From positions 12,124,914 through 12,188,913 of the forward strand of contig CM034534.1 in assembly GCA_020002185.1 (NCBI GenBank): a stretch of 64,000 bases of DNA, in the 5' to 3' direction. Below the pieces are notes generated by a model that did not search any database, was not told where the DNA came from, and saw only the letters and a list, made by a program, of their open reading frames with translations. Numbering within the stretch: the stretch's first letter is position 1; the number at the start of each line of letters is the position of its first letter. A program made the position numbers and the translations under genes. Source of the stretch: Paraescarpia echinospica (taxonomy: Eukaryota; Annelida; Polychaeta; Sabellida; Siboglinidae). This document shows positions 1-10,900 of the stretch, one piece after another.

Positions 1-1847
1 AACCGCATGTAATAATCAGTCACCCTATAGATACTTGTCTGAACTTGTACAGACAACGAATCGAAGAAATTTGTTTTAGTTAAGTACTTCTTTTAACTAG
101 TAATTACCACAGCATCTAAAGTCAAACGTATGCACACGACATACCTAGACATCACAATAATTAGTTAAAATGCTTGCTAGATATGTAAGTAGTCTGTAAA
201 CACAATTTAACATTATACGACACAACACACCTACACTGGCATGCCCGAAGTGACGGGTAATGGGACAACGAGAAACAATTTAAGTTACGCATTATTGTAA
301 TAATATCACTATTATATATAACATATAAACATGAAGAAACATAACTCACCCGGCCGTGTGTATTGATATTCGTAATACGGAGCCGAGAGAACTGTACGTA
401 TATCTTTGTGGACACGTCCATGATCCCTTGCAAACTGCGACTGGGTGTGGCTCAATGCAGCGACATTACCCGCGTCTGGCGCATGACATAACAATAGCCT
501 ATGCAACCGCTTGCACGAAACAATTCCACCAGGGTTACATAATATAGTAAACTTGTTGTGTTACATATTCTCTGTGGGGTCGTACATGTCAACCGGCCCA
601 AAACACGAACGGATTATATGCCCACGAACATTATTATTTGTAAGTTTACAATTTCATATTTACTCCTTTTCAAACATGTTTTGTTCGTTTTATTATGCCA
701 TTACATTACACCTTCACACAATTACCACCTTCGTGAATTGCACGCATGACTTGATTTTGACTACTGATTTGTTTTGATTTGTTTGCTCTATAATGTGTTT
801 CAACCAACATTCAATAAATATTAAAATAAATTACTGCCGAATATACAAAAAATCTCAGATGTCATCAGACAAAGAAGACTCCGGTAACTTGGGCATGTGT
901 GTCGTCTACCAAACGAAAATCCCCTGAACGTAGCTTTCATACAAGCTTTTTGTGTATTAAAAGATTTGTTTTGTGAAGCGCAGCATCCTGTCCTAATAAC
1001 CTCTGAATGCGCTTTACATTTTATCTCTGGCGCACCTATTTCTTCTTACACCTTTATGAGAATTAATTATTACTTTTATGACAAAGATATCAAAAACATT
1101 TGCAAGCGCACGTACAAGGAAGCGTTATGCAACGAGGCAATAAAATATTGTGTTACTTGTTTAAAATTCACTGTTAGAGATGAAGGCACAGCTCATAAAA
1201 TATCAACGTGTTTATTGGTGATTTATGCATTATAACATCGTAATATGTTGTATATTCATAACATCATAGTTGTTAACTCTAACCAAATTGCATACTGCCG
1301 GACATGACATCGGAAGACGGGGAATGTTCACTTGTTTAATCCCCTCAAGCGGACTCTTTGTTTTTTGGCGGAGGGTGTCTCGCTACCTGTGCTCAAGTCT
1401 AATGGCATATCAGCACAACATGTTAACAGGCCTGAATTATCCACACTGGCACCACAAAATATGAGCATAGTATGTAGATAGTTGATGTAAACCGTCAGAC
1501 TCTTAATTGAGATTGCATATCCGACGGCTGGGCGACTACAAAATAAAAAAACTTGATATTGATCGTGTTATTTTGCTTTAAGACGCCCATGAAATGTGGT
1601 TATGTTTCAGAAACAAATTTGGCCCTGTCTGACAGATAACCTCAGTCATACGCACGCAATCACGCACGGACGCTAGACATATTTGACGTAACCTTTACTT
1701 TAATAAGATATAACGCATTCTAGCTGATGATGAACCATTTCTGCTAAAAGGATTTGGCATTGATAATTAATGTTGTATGTTAACAAGTTCAAAAACCGCC
1801 ATCACTATGGTCAAGCTGACCAAAAGAGTATGGGAAAATAATGTAAG
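1..1847. other. AT-rich sequence without recognisable genes
   Basis: Open frames here are short and unlike known families. The longest (897-1235, plus strand, 112 codons) is cysteine-containing but has no recognisable motif, so it is not called a gene. Confidence 0.6.
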
Positions 1848-2265
1848 ATGCTCACTAAGAACACCAAGATGACAGTCTTCCATGCCTGTATGCCAAGCAC
1901 CCTCCTCTATGACAGCGAATCGTGGACCACCTATATGCGCCAGGAGCTAGTGCCGCCTCAATACCTTAATCCACATGCGGCGCCTCAATCGCATCTTCAA
2001 TATCACCTGGCAGGACCCTGTCCCTTACAGCGACATGCTGTACCGTGCTAGGATCCCCAGCATGTAGGCCTACTCACTGCTGAGCCAAAAACGTGTCCGA
2101 TCGCTGGACATGGAGGATGGCCGCTTGCCAGTGAGCGAAAACAGTGGGACGCACAGCCCTCAGATTCAAGGACGTCTGTAAATTAAGCGTGACCTGAAGG
2201 CCTGCAACATCAGCTCTGGAGATTGGGAGGAAGAGGCCGAAAATCACACTGCTTCATGCCCTTAC
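1848..2265 (+). mobile_element. Non-LTR retrotransposon ORF2 tail, degraded
   Basis: Across two reading frames with a frameshift near 1950 and several stops, the strand encodes the usual C-terminal tail of LINE reverse transcriptases: MTVFHACMPSTLLYDSESWT, then RLFNITWQDP-like and ARIPSM-like blocks, then KRDLKACNISSGDWE. This resembles the domain found downstream of the reverse transcriptase in many marine invertebrate LINEs. No endonuclease or catalytic core is present, so it is a dead 5'-truncated copy. Confidence 0.75.
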
Positions 2266-2504
2266 AAAATACCACTCAAATACCATTGGATGGTGTTAGG
2301 GTGTGTTATGGTCAAGGGTATTTGAATGGTCTTCAGTGGTATTTTGAATGGTCCTTGTAATTAACTATTAAGCTGCCGTTAAGAATCCCTCTAGCTGATA
2401 TTATATTTCCAGCACTATCTTCTAGAGGTCCGACCTTATCCTGAACTGTCTGTTTGCTCCGAACATATGCACACAAAAACATTTGCTGTCACATTTGATA
2501 TTAT

Positions 2505-2955
2505 AAGCTAATTTTTATAGCTTCTCTTTGAATTTCTAATTTCAGTTGTAGCTTGGTTAAGTGCTTCTTTATAAATGGTGTAGTCTTCGTCATTTCCACA
2601 TGATTTCCACCTCATTTGTTCGTAATTAATTTTTCTTATGGCATCTTTCGATAAGTGTTCCTTTCTGGATCGTTTCTTTTGTTTTTCAGCGACACAAATT
2701 TCGACGATAGACATATTTTCACTCTAAGATATTCCAGCATTCTAGCGGTTACTGTCTTATTTTTCAGTGTGTTATTCCAGTCTATCTTTGCTAAATATTT
2801 CCTCATGTCCTTTTATCTTCCTTTGTGAAAACTTCTCCTGCACTGCTTTTTAGTATTCCTTTCTGATTTTACTTTGATGGTAACATGTATCTTGTTGTGA
2901 TCACTACTCCCCAGTGGCTCACATATCTTGACATTGTCAACTAATTCATTCTGTG
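2505..2955 (-). mobile_element. Non-LTR retrotransposon fragment, endonuclease-RT linker
   Basis: On the minus strand the sequence reads KICEPLGSSDHNKIHVTIKV (the SDH end of an APE endonuclease) and then, in shifted frames, a lysine-rich linker ending in IREIRNSKRSYK-like sequence typical of the region before the reverse transcriptase. Frames are interrupted. Orientation is opposite to the neighbouring fragment at 1848-2265, so they are separate insertions. Confidence 0.65.
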
Positions 2956-2989
2956 AGAGGATAAAACAAAGTCTATCGTACGTGTGTAT

Positions 2990-3055
2990 TTGTGTTTGTT
3001 TGTGTTTGTTTGTATTTGTTTGTATTTGTTTGTGTGCGCGTGTGCGTGTGTGTAT
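2990..3055. repeat. TTTGT/GTGT simple repeat
   Basis: Imperfect tandem TTTGTGTTTGTTTGTAT units run into a short GTGCGTGTGTG tract. Confidence 0.8.
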
Positions 3056-3256
3056 GCAGCGCCAGCCAGACTATCAGGGGTATATTTACTATTAAGAAAA
3101 ATAACGGGAACTCAACGTTCAATTTAATAAACCCTGGTGGATAAAATAGATAACTTGTTCGAGTTGTAAGCGCGAAAGCACGTACCTACAGCTATGTCCC
3201 TGAGTGTGATATACTTTACCAGTTACTAAGTCAATTTCGTAATGGACTAGTGGAGT

Positions 3257-4010
3257 GTGTACGGAAAAAAATTCTGTATAGAATGGGAAAAAGAGACTGG
3301 TTTAAAGGAGTGGATTCGGAGAGTTCCAGGGGATGAGAAGAAGGCATTCTGTCGTGTTTGCCGTTGCGAAGTGCGCACACACCACGGCGATCTGGTGCAG
3401 CATGGAAAAACGGAAAAGCATCGCAAAAATACCGCTTCATTTTCCAGCACTCGCACTATTTTTGATGATGGCGTTTCACCAGTGAAGGTGGACACATCTG
3501 TAAAAATGACAGAATTGAAGCTGGCTGCCCAGATTGCCTGCCACTCCAGTGTTCAGACGATTAAGCACCTTGGCGAAATCGTTCGAGACATCAGGACGTG
3601 GGAAGAACATACAGTTCCATCGAACGAAATACGCCGCCTTCGTTCGCCGAGTCCTAGCTAGGGCGTGCCATGCATGAAGAGCTACTGAAGGACATTGGGG
3701 ATTCATGCTACAGTTTGCTGATCGACGAGAGTACGATAAAACAAAGCGAAAGGTGGTGACAACTTTTCTAGGGCTCGTCAGCATAGAAGGTGGCACAGCG
3801 GCTGCCATCACAGCTCTCGTCGCCTTCCTGGAGGAGAAACTAGCATCTAGATCCAAAGAAGTGTGTCGGCATGGCCACTGACGGCTGCAACGCTATGGTT
3901 GGCGCACACAACTCGGTGGCGACCAGGTTCAAGGAAGCGAACTCGAACTTCGTCCACATTCGATGCGTATGCCATTCGCTTCAGCCCTGCGCACCGTACG
4001 CCATGAATTA
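3257..4010 (+). mobile_element. hAT-like transposase fragment
   Basis: The strand encodes a zinc-finger-like N-terminus (CRVCRCEV...H...KHRKN, resembling a BED/ZMYM-type finger), then LKLAAQIACHSS. After a frame change come DSCYSLLIDEST-like and finally MATDGCNAMVGAHNSVATRF and HIRCVCHSLQ. These blocks, in this order, are typical of hAT-superfamily transposase relatives with a C-x-H-C-H style finger and the TDGCNAMVG domain. The frame breaks near 3655 and 3740, and the dimerisation domain that should follow is missing, so this is a truncated pseudogene. Confidence 0.75.
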
Positions 4011-4416
4011 TTTTATATGGCTTAATTTGTGCTCACATTTATTAATTATCGTCACCCCGTTCATTCACCAGTATTTTGTCTGCATCTGTCTTCTCTGAAT
4101 GACTACAATTAGGACTCATAATTTTACGTTTGGTGTAAAACTGGCTTCTTGTGAATTTGTTACCTCATGCGTTTTCATAACAGGATACCCTGGGATAGTG
4201 TGAAGTCCTTCTGGTTGGCTAATTGGATGCAATGGTCCTTTGATACACATTCCTCTAGTGACTGCCCTTTTTACACACGGCATTGGGGACTGACCCCTCA
4301 GCCAGGCTCCCATACATTCAGTGATGACCACTTAATAGATATCGGTTCTCCCTTTATCATCTGCACAAATCAGGCTTTCTTGGCATTCCTTGTAATGCTT
4401 GAACACTATCCAGCAG

Positions 4417-4955
4417 CTTTTAGGAGGGGGGATTAACGCTTTTAGGAGGGGGGATTAACGCTTTTAGGAGGGGGTTAACACTTTAGGAGGGGGTTAACGC
4501 TTTTAGGAGGGGATTAACGCTTTATGAGGGGATTAATGCTTTTAGGAGGGGGGTTAACGCTTTAGGAGGGGATTAACACTTTTAGGAGGGGATTAACGCT
4601 TTAGGAGGGGGCTTTAGAGGGGAATTAATGCTTTGGAGGGGGGCTAACGCTTTTAGGAGGGGATTAACGCTTTTAGGAGGGGATTAACACTTTTAGGAGG
4701 GGGGTTAACGCTTTTAGGAGGGGGGATTAACGCTTTTAAGAGGGGGGGTTAACGCTTTTAGGAGGGGGGATTAACGCTTTTAGGAGGGGGGATTAACGCT
4801 TTTAGGAGGGGGGATTAACACTTTTAGGAGGGGGATTAATGCTTTTAGGAGGGGGGATTAATACTTTTAGGAGGGGGATTAATGCTTTTAGGAGGGGGGA
4901 TTAACGCCTTTAGGAGGGGGGATTAATGCTTTTAGGAGGGTGGATTAACGCTTTG
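4417..4955. repeat. G-rich minisatellite, 18-22 bp unit
   Basis: About 25 tandem copies of TTAACGCTTTTAGGAGGGGG with small changes in the G-run length, T/C and A/G. One strand has a GGGG or longer tract in each unit, so it can form G-quadruplexes in principle. No unique spacers lie between units. Confidence 0.95.
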
Positions 4956-7730
4956 AGAAACATGGAATACAATCAGTGGTTCACATTTTTAAGATGCAAT
5001 TTTGGGGGTTCATATTTTGGAGAAAGGGGGTTCACGTGAACTCCCTGGCTACGGGCCTGCGTATAGACCCGATTAAAATGCTGCTTTCAGTTTTGATAGT
5101 TTTAAAAATACGTTTGTTTTGTTTGCATTTGTGATTATGTGTGCGTGCGTGCGTATGGGTGTGCTTCGTGTGCATATGCGTGTGTACTGTCTAAGGCCTA
5201 TGTGACTGCGTAGAGGATCATTTCCGTGGGGAATTCCGTGATGCTGTGGTATGCAATGTCTATTCATAAACAAGCAAATATGTATAGTTCATAGTCTCGC
5301 TTAACCGACTCTCGCCTGGCTGCGTGACTTCGCCAGAAAGATAGTCTGGCTCAGAGTCGCGTTTTGACTGCTCACTTCTTGACAGCCATGAGAGCTGCCA
5401 CTTAGTGAATATGCATGTGATTAAAAGGCACTGAACTACGAAAAAAGTTTGTGAGATGTTTCAATATAAGTTTAATGTTGAATAGTTGTTATAGTATTAT
5501 CTGATAAAAGTGTATCCTTATTTAATGTGTTACTTCATAGTTGGCCTGAGAGCCAATCATCGTCTCTACCCGAATCTGGGGTAAAGCCCCTTACCGGTGA
5601 AATTGGCAGGAGCTTAATAATCCAGGCCGTAGTGATGGGATAATGCTGCCACCTCACAGCGCCTGGATAATCGAGGCTATATAGTTCACTGTAGCACATA
5701 GATGGCGCTCAACTACAAGGAATCATCCATATTTTTTTATTGATTAGTTTCTTTGACTTGACCTACTTTGTTTTTCTCTCACAAATGACTGCTGTGTGGA
5801 ATCGGAGCGCATTTCATTAAAATGATGTGAAGTCTAAAGGGTTAACTCCAGGAGACCATTTCACTAAGATAATGGCTCATAATGATAATCCATCTGATCA
5901 TTAACATAATGGCTCATATTAATAATCCATCTGATCATTAAGCATAATCCGTTGCTAAATTTAAGGAGCTTTTTAAAAATTCCAATAGCCTGTCCAGTAT
6001 CACCGAGTACACTATTTCCATGACACTCCGGAAAGTGTCCTGGAGGCACATCCTGGTATTAACAGTTTTCAGTATACAAAATCACTCTTAAGGAGTGAAA
6101 TCCATTTTAAAGAGCAAAATCAGCTCATACAAATGTTAGTGAAACAGTCCTCAGGTCGATTACAGTAAGATTTATACCAACAATTTTGACAGAACTCAAT
6201 GACAACTGACATGTATTAATTTTATTTTACCTAGATGTCAACAATATTGCAGTTGTAGGCACCGCTTGCTATGCCCAGTGGAGTTCTATATACAGTATAT
6301 CATTCAGGGAATAGAAGAACCTGGTTCCCAACAAATTGTTTCAAAAGAAACTCAACAGTTGCAATTCTACACACCAGCCACTAGACTATAACAAGGACTG
6401 CCATGACTCATCGATGTATCGTGGTACCTTTCTCACAATACAAGAACCGTGATACATACACGACACACGCAAACATATTTTCCAATGTTTTATCACGTTG
6501 AAAGTTGTCAAACGCACATGTTGGAAATTGTTTCGAGTCAACCCATTTTTCCACAACAGGAGCTGGTTTATGAACGGCTAAGAACAGTCTTAACGCTAAG
6601 ATGAGTGCCTTAGTGAATTATATGATTTTTTAAATAAGTAAACCCAGGAGTTTACGCAAACAGGTGATGTTAATTAATTGTGTATCTTTAAGTAGGCTTC
6701 TGAAACTAGCCCCTGCTTCCTGTCAAAATCGGAAAGTCAAAGCGCAAATATGCATATCAAATAGTATAATTTACAGCTCAATTTATATACCTCAAGTGGA
6801 ATAAACATTCGGGAATAGTTAAAACAAGGTAAGAACGAAATATAAAGCCATTATATAAGGGCCCAATTATTACAAGATTACCCAAATCTATGTATTGTAC
6901 GTACTGTATCGTGGCACAAGTATCATGACACAATTTGTAGCTAAGTGTATCATTAAAGTCTTAATAAGTGTTTTCCTGGGACAGTAGGAACATAAAATGC
7001 TTACAGCGGTACCCTATAGGCTGTGGGCTGAACTCACCTAAGGTACCCTATACGCTGTGGGCCGAACTCACCTAACGTTCCAATCCATGAAAGAGAGAGC
7101 CACACGTAAAATTCATCAAATACTACAAGAATAGCATTACCGAGTTGTTCCACCAAGCCTCTGTCCATGACTATCATAGTAAGTAATTTATCCAGTCACC
7201 ATGTGATCTTTTAAATATGTGACACAAATAAACTTTAAATGTTGGTATATGGCACACATGAGCTGGCGATGGATCCAAAAAACAAAAGTGCACACCAGAG
7301 TCAAATGGGATTGCTGCAATCGTGTCAATATTTACTAATGCGTCACATATCTAACAAATCACATGGTAACGATGTTTACTTATTCCATATTCTGGACCCA
7401 AAATCTAAAAATTCGCTATGAAAGATCCAATGGAATAATTCAATAATCCTATACTTCTAGGGGTGATTGCATAAGTTTACGTTATGAGACCATCCCTTTA
7501 ATGTTGATGAATTATACGTGATTTTGAGGTGCCCCTGCAACTGGATCACAGAACTCGAGACCAGCAGAGATTTCAACCGAACGGCCCACTGCTTGCTACT
7601 TGAACCTGTACACAGCCATCTTGTGTAATTATGCTACATAAGTCAAACGATGCAGCAGTATCCATTGAGAGTGACTCTGCCACTGACTGCGTCATCACGT
7701 TGGTGTCGGACTAGAGAGTTAGGTACACAG
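4956..7730. other. Intergenic sequence downstream of C2orf42
   Basis: No coding exon is recognised. A 32 bp near-duplicate (GGTACCCTATAGGCTGTGGGC... and GGTACCCTATACGCTGTGGGC...) sits at about 7010-7075. A possible minus-strand poly(A) hexamer ATTAAA lies near 7496-7501 and could serve C2orf42. Confidence 0.5.
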
Positions 7731-7824
7731 TGTAACACTTGTGTACACCTCATTGTATGTGTAACACTTGTGTACACCTCATTGTATGTGTAACACTTTT
7801 GTACACCTCATTGTATGTGTATTG
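7731..7824. repeat. 27 bp tandem repeat overlapping the C2orf42 stop
   Basis: Just over three copies of TGTAACACTTGTGTACACCT plus CATTGTA. The TGA stop of C2orf42 and its last few codons fall in the final copy. Confidence 0.9.
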
Positions 7825-7992
7825 TTTGCACTTCCAGGTTGCCGGTGGTAGTCCGGTGCTCTATCTGCCCGTTGCGCTGGTGTCCGTACTCGAACTTGAT
7901 GCGTAGCTCCCCGATGCGGCTCTTGGGCAGGATGTTTGGGATCCACTCTATGATGAACGGTGTCGGCTCCTTCTGGTCCGCCGACGTGTTCC
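7808..7992 (-). CDS. C2orf42: C2orf42 coding exon 8 and stop
   Basis: After the acceptor GTTGCAG it encodes [19 protein letters not shown] and [15 protein letters not shown], nearly identical to human. After GHQRNG the sequence diverges and ends at a TGA at 7808-7810. That stop lies inside a three-copy 27 bp tandem repeat, so the native C-terminus may have been replaced by repeat sequence. A further splice to a distal terminal exon cannot be excluded. Confidence 0.88.
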
Positions 7993-10900
7993 CTGCAACA
8001 CAGTGCACCACAAATGACTTGTATGTATGTACATTCATACAGGACCCAGTGGGTCCAGTGATACACTGTATTACACTGTCTGCACGGCCTGTTCGGCGTC
8101 TCTCACACGCCCGACCGGGAAGCAACTCTGGCTGCTGGGAGCTAGATCCAGTGGGTTACAGATAAAGACCACCACTTTGTGGTTACACATTTACCCCTGT
8201 GTGGGATCTTTTACTTCCCCTGGGACAGACACCAGATAGAAGGGACCAACAGCTTTTGGTGTCTCTTCTGAAAGATACAGGCAGCGTGAGGTGAATGAAA
8301 TTGTCTAAGTGTCGAAACGGCAGCAGGTGGAATCAAACCACTGTCCCTTCGATCGACTGCTCCCTACTATACCATTGACCTATCAATCACGTGACCTACT
8401 GCCTAACAAAACCACCATCAACATATAGTGGGTTCGGACATTCCATTGTATATTTTGTTGAAATTCTGGTGTCAGAAGATTTTTCTTTGTGACAAAAACA
8501 TAAGGCAAAGTTTCTAGGTGAAAAGTGAATGCGGTAATGTTTGATCTATGAAATGTCATGCAGCAATTGTAATGTAATTCACATAACCGTTATCAACACT
8601 GTTGGCAAAGGCAAAACTTGACGGAGGTCACACGCATAATTGTGACGTAAACAAACCGTAACATACTGGATACCTTAATTAAAGAAGCATTCTGAGATCG
8701 TCCATTTTTAAATACAAATTTTCAGTGCACCAACATGCCTCATACACTATACATCACTTTCCTCATCTCCGTGTCAACTTTTTCTGCATAATAAGCAAGT
8801 TTAAAATAAGAAGGCGCAAGACGAAAAATTACATCTGTGTGCCATATGTTAATATTATTCCTGGCGACCTATAATTTTGCAAAAGCATAATTTATCAAAT
8901 TGTACATATTGTATATATACTTTCTTAAAAAAAATTAAAAGTGGTAATTTACCTCAGAATGCAACGTTAAACCTTCTTCCACAAATTGTTTTTCTGTCTT
9001 GTATAGAATTATGTTAGTACACTAACTTGAGGCACTAAGTGTATCCCTCCCAGGTGTTGAGATCAATTAGCCTCTTTCTGTGTTTCTGTGTTTTGCTTCC
9101 CTAGACCATTGGCCTCTGATCTACCATCTGGCAGTGTAATTCAAAATATACAAAGGTAGTTATTAAGAGTTATTTACTTTTTCAGTGGACAAATTGTATG
9201 GCGAGACATTCCCCAGCGGGCATCACTGTTACAAATTTAAGATCAAATCCCCAGTGAATGCTACTGTTACAAATACAGGATCAAAACAGTAATAATTGAA
9301 ATACATGACTGAAAGTCTGGTTTTGAAACAAAGAACTAAACAATTATGTTTGAATTTGTAGGATTTGTTAGCGTGTAATGTTTACTCTACCTGTTGACTT
9401 ACCAACTTTAATATAGGTCTTCAGTTCAAATGGTCGGATGGGTGGCTGGTTCTTGGAGAGTGGAGTCTCTGAGCCATCAACACTAGGAGCCTCGTAGTTG
9501 TCAAACGTCCCGTCATGATTCTCCACAAAACTGCGGGTGATGTCAAGGGGCATCTACAACATGTATATCTATTTATAAATAAGCCAGATTGGGGGTACTG
9601 TAAGTGTATCCCGCCCAAGGTCCACTCTCCTCATTATGTGTGCATTCGCATCCTTTCACCATTCACCTCTCATCTACGCATTGGCGATTAATCTTTTCCA
9701 GTCACCCAGTGGACGTTTGATTTGGACCAGCAGCAACGCAGATTGACAGACCCAAAGACAGACGGTCTTTCATCAGCTCGACCAGTCCAAGTTACATTAC
9801 CTCGGCAGTGGTAACAAAGAGTGTGAGCTTCTACAAGCTATTGCCCGAGAATAGGCCTGCTGCCATATAGTTTAACACATGATCATCTCACTAACAAAAT
9901 GATCAGATCACAACATAGCTCTATGAAATATCTCATTGTGAGGGCAGTAATAATGATCTGTTATATATCATGTTGAAATCTTAAATTTGGCAACTCATTA
10001 ACTGAAAACACAGAACGTGACATTGATTTTATTAGGACACACAGAGGACATAAATTGCATGGAAGGCCTAGTGAGAGAACACACACACTGACCTCAGCAG
10101 TATCAAATATCTGTTTCACATGGAGTATATTTGTGATGTTCCACGTATACTTTGTGAACATCCCCAGAGGCAAGGCATCGCGCCGGACAAACCCCGTCGT
10201 TGAATTGGGAAGACGTTTCTTCTTGTTCCCTGCCGATATCCTCTGTTGGAGACAGTCAAAGAACCCCTGTGGGGCGTGGAACACCAGCGGCTCGGGGTTA
10301 CCTGCCACCAACATACACCAACCATGTGATCTGAGTGATTCTCAAAATTAGAATCTTCAAGTGACTAAGCAATATGATCAGGCCGCGATGTGATAATGTT
10401 GTAATGTTGTCAAATATCCTTGCTCTCTAAAAACTATGTCATCAACAAATTCAGCAGTTTGAAGACTAAATATCAGCCTGACAAGTTAGCCTATGTAATA
10501 ACCTAAGTAATTTCTTTTGGCCATATATAAAAACTTTTTTATAAACTATTCTAAAGCTAAACAATTCATATGTATATATATACAGGCCCTGTACTATATA
10601 TCTGGACATAAAAAGTGCTTGTGATGGGTTAAACCCGTTGAGGAAGCAGTTTTAATGGAAGTGACTGACAACAATGGAGAACTATGCAACTATCACTGAC
10701 AGTTGGTTGTGCTTAACACGAGTTCATCCCAATGGTGTAAATAACAGTTCAGTTGTCATTATGCATGCCATTTTGCATATGTGATGACTGCATGCACGAC
10801 GTAAACAAATTAACATAATTGGGTGTATCCGATTTTGAAATCAACATTGTGTGGCAGGCATATTCAAATAGTTTCACAAGCTCTCAAATAGTTTTGGTGG

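Noticed and set aside
897..1235. 112-codon plus-strand frame
   Set aside because: No recognisable domain, AT-rich composition like the surroundings, no splice-linked neighbours; it is not distinguishable from chance.
4417..4955. CRISPR-like regular array
   Set aside because: Units are contiguous with no unique spacers, and the context is eukaryotic; it is a minisatellite.
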